A stretch of 15,970 bases of DNA from Gemmatimonadota bacterium (GTDB lineage: Bacteria > Gemmatimonadota > Gemmatimonadetes > Gemmatimonadales > GWC2-71-9). The notes under the pieces were generated by a model. It searched no databases. It saw nothing but the letters and a program-made list of their open reading frames with translations, and was not told the origin of the DNA. A program made the position numbers and the translations under genes. Numbering within the stretch: the stretch's first letter is position 1; each line of letters opens with the position of its first letter. Location of the stretch: contig QHUF01000301.1 in NCBI GenBank assembly GCA_003221075.1, forward strand, positions 1-15,970, given 5' to 3'. Below, in pieces: positions 15,398 through 15,970 of the stretch.

Positions 15398-15544
15398 GGC
15401 GTCCACTGTTGCGAAGGGGCCGCAAGTCCCGTACCCTGCAAGTCGCCGATCCGCTACCGGAACCTTGCCTCTTCGATGACTTGTCCCTCGGGGACCTGTA
15501 GCAGCTCTGCTACACTCGCTCGAGGCGACTCATTCGAGTCCGGT
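15398..15544. promoter_or_regulatory. Divergent region with three successive dyads
   Basis: Between the membrane-protein gene and the ATPase gene lie GTCCC-TCG-GGGAC (15483-15495), GTAGCAG-CT-CTGCTAC (15498-15513) and GACTC-ATTC-GAGTC (15527-15540). The middle one is a near-perfect 16-base palindrome and the best operator candidate. TACACT at 15511-15516 could be a -10 element for the ATPase gene, but no matching -35 is seen. The dyads are seen; regulation is inferred. Confidence 0.4.
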
Positions 15545-15970
15545 ATGTTTGAACCTGTGAGCGCGACGCACCTGGCATCCATCAGTCGCCGCCGCGGCGA
15601 CGACGACGCCTTTCCGTTCACCGTCCCCGCCATCCGGTCATTGGATCGGCTCCAGCTGAACGCCTGGGTGACGTTCTTTGTCGGCGAGAACGGATCCGGA
15701 AAATCGACGCTGCTCGAGGGCATCGCGGCCGCCGCCCGGCTGCCGGCCATCGGGAGCGCCGACCTGCCTCGCGACGAGACTCTGGCGGCGCAGCGCCGCC
15801 TCGGCACAGCGCTGCGGCTCAGCTGGAGCAAGAAAGCCACGCGCGGCTTCTTCCTGCGCGCCGAGGATTTCTTCGGCTTCACGAAACGGCTGGCGCGCGA
15901 GCGCGCGGAGCTGCTCATAGAGATGAAGGAGGTCACCGCGCAGTACCGCGCGCAGGATCGATCGAAGTAC
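15545..15970 (+). CDS. AAA-type (ABC-like) ATPase, 3' end missing
   Basis: The frame starts at ATG 15545 and is still open at the window edge, giving 142 codons. The opening pattern, ...FPFTVPAIRSLDRLQLNAWVTFFVGENGSGKSTLLEGIA, is that of the predicted-ATPase group COG3910, with Walker A GENGSGKS at about residues 54-61. GFFLRAEDFF lies about 55 residues later, as in that family, followed by an Arg/Glu-rich helix (RLARERAELLIEMKEV) that looks like the start of the coiled or lid insertion of one branch. The signature, Walker B and switch His lie beyond the window. The cellular role of this group is poorly known; some ATPases of this type are fused to or placed with toxin or defence modules, but nothing here shows that. 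Ribosome binding is weak. Confidence 0.85.
   Translation, partial: MFEPVSATHLASISRRRGDDDAFPFTVPAIRSLDRLQLNAWVTFFVGENGSGKSTLLEGIAAAARLPAIGSADLPRDETLAAQRRLGTALRLSWSKKATRGFFLRAEDFFGFTKRLARERAELLIEMKEVTAQYRAQDRSKY

Noticed and set aside
15454..15936. 160-codon minus-strand frame ending VPEGQVIEEARFR
   Set aside because: It is antisense to the Walker A-containing ATPase gene, which is clearly the coding strand.
1..15970. tRNA, rRNA, CRISPR arrays, IS ends, integrases, toxin-antitoxin or phage genes
   Set aside because: I looked on both strands and found no cloverleaf-like, repeat-spacer or transposase/integrase signals. The Bor-like gene alone is not evidence of a prophage.

Overview
The window is about 16 kb of high-GC bacterial DNA (GC-rich third codon positions throughout). 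Tightly packed genes run on both strands, and convergent pairs end within 0-4 bases of each other. The gene content is Gram-negative in type: an RND efflux pump with its membrane-fusion lipoprotein, a Bor-type lipoprotein, ComM/YifB, and several exported or lipid-anchored proteins. Exported Ig-like repeat proteins and SGNH-type lipoproteins alongside MdtABC-like pumps fit an uncultured soil-type lineage such as Gemmatimonadota, but this placement is inference. I see no phage, IS element, CRISPR array, tRNA or rRNA.

Layout. 3-1241 (+): 3' part of a PLP-dependent decarboxylase. 1238-2042 (-): MscS-type channel gene broken by an internal deletion. 2082-4079 (+): KefB/CPA2-type K+/H+ antiporter, divergent from the MscS gene. 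4174-4599 (+): Bor-family lipoprotein followed by hairpins. 4658-4752 (-): orphan 3' tail of a second, diverged comM. 4792-5142 (-): unknown zinc-ribbon protein. 5196-5294 (-): possible 32-residue membrane protein. 5295-5525: nothing recognised. 5526-6574 (+): SGNH-type lipoprotein whose signal peptide and hydrolase domain lie in different frames. 6621-7652 (+): exported M14/AstE-AspA-type metallohydrolase. 7657-9192 (-): full-length ComM/YifB. 9273-10397 and 10394-13288 (+): RND fusion protein and pump in a translationally coupled operon. 13291-14793 and 14795-15397 (-): exported Ig-like repeat protein preceded by a single-pass membrane protein. 15545-15970 (+): 5' part of an AAA-type ATPase.

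Working together. The antiporter and the MscS channel form a divergent ion/osmotic pair. The fusion protein and RND pump form a tripartite efflux system lacking its TolC-type partner here. The SGNH and M14 genes are consecutive exported hydrolases on the same strand. The Ig-like and single-pass membrane proteins look like a coupled envelope pair of unknown role.

The most noteworthy structure is damage or variation inside recognisable genes. Three losses of roughly 95-120 bp interrupt conserved domains: one out of frame in MscS and two in frame in the RND pump. A -1 frame change in the SGNH gene falls exactly on a slippery-type heptamer. A divergent comM tail survives 3 kb from the intact comM. 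No clear new defence or mobile system is visible; the least explained stretch is 4600-5525.
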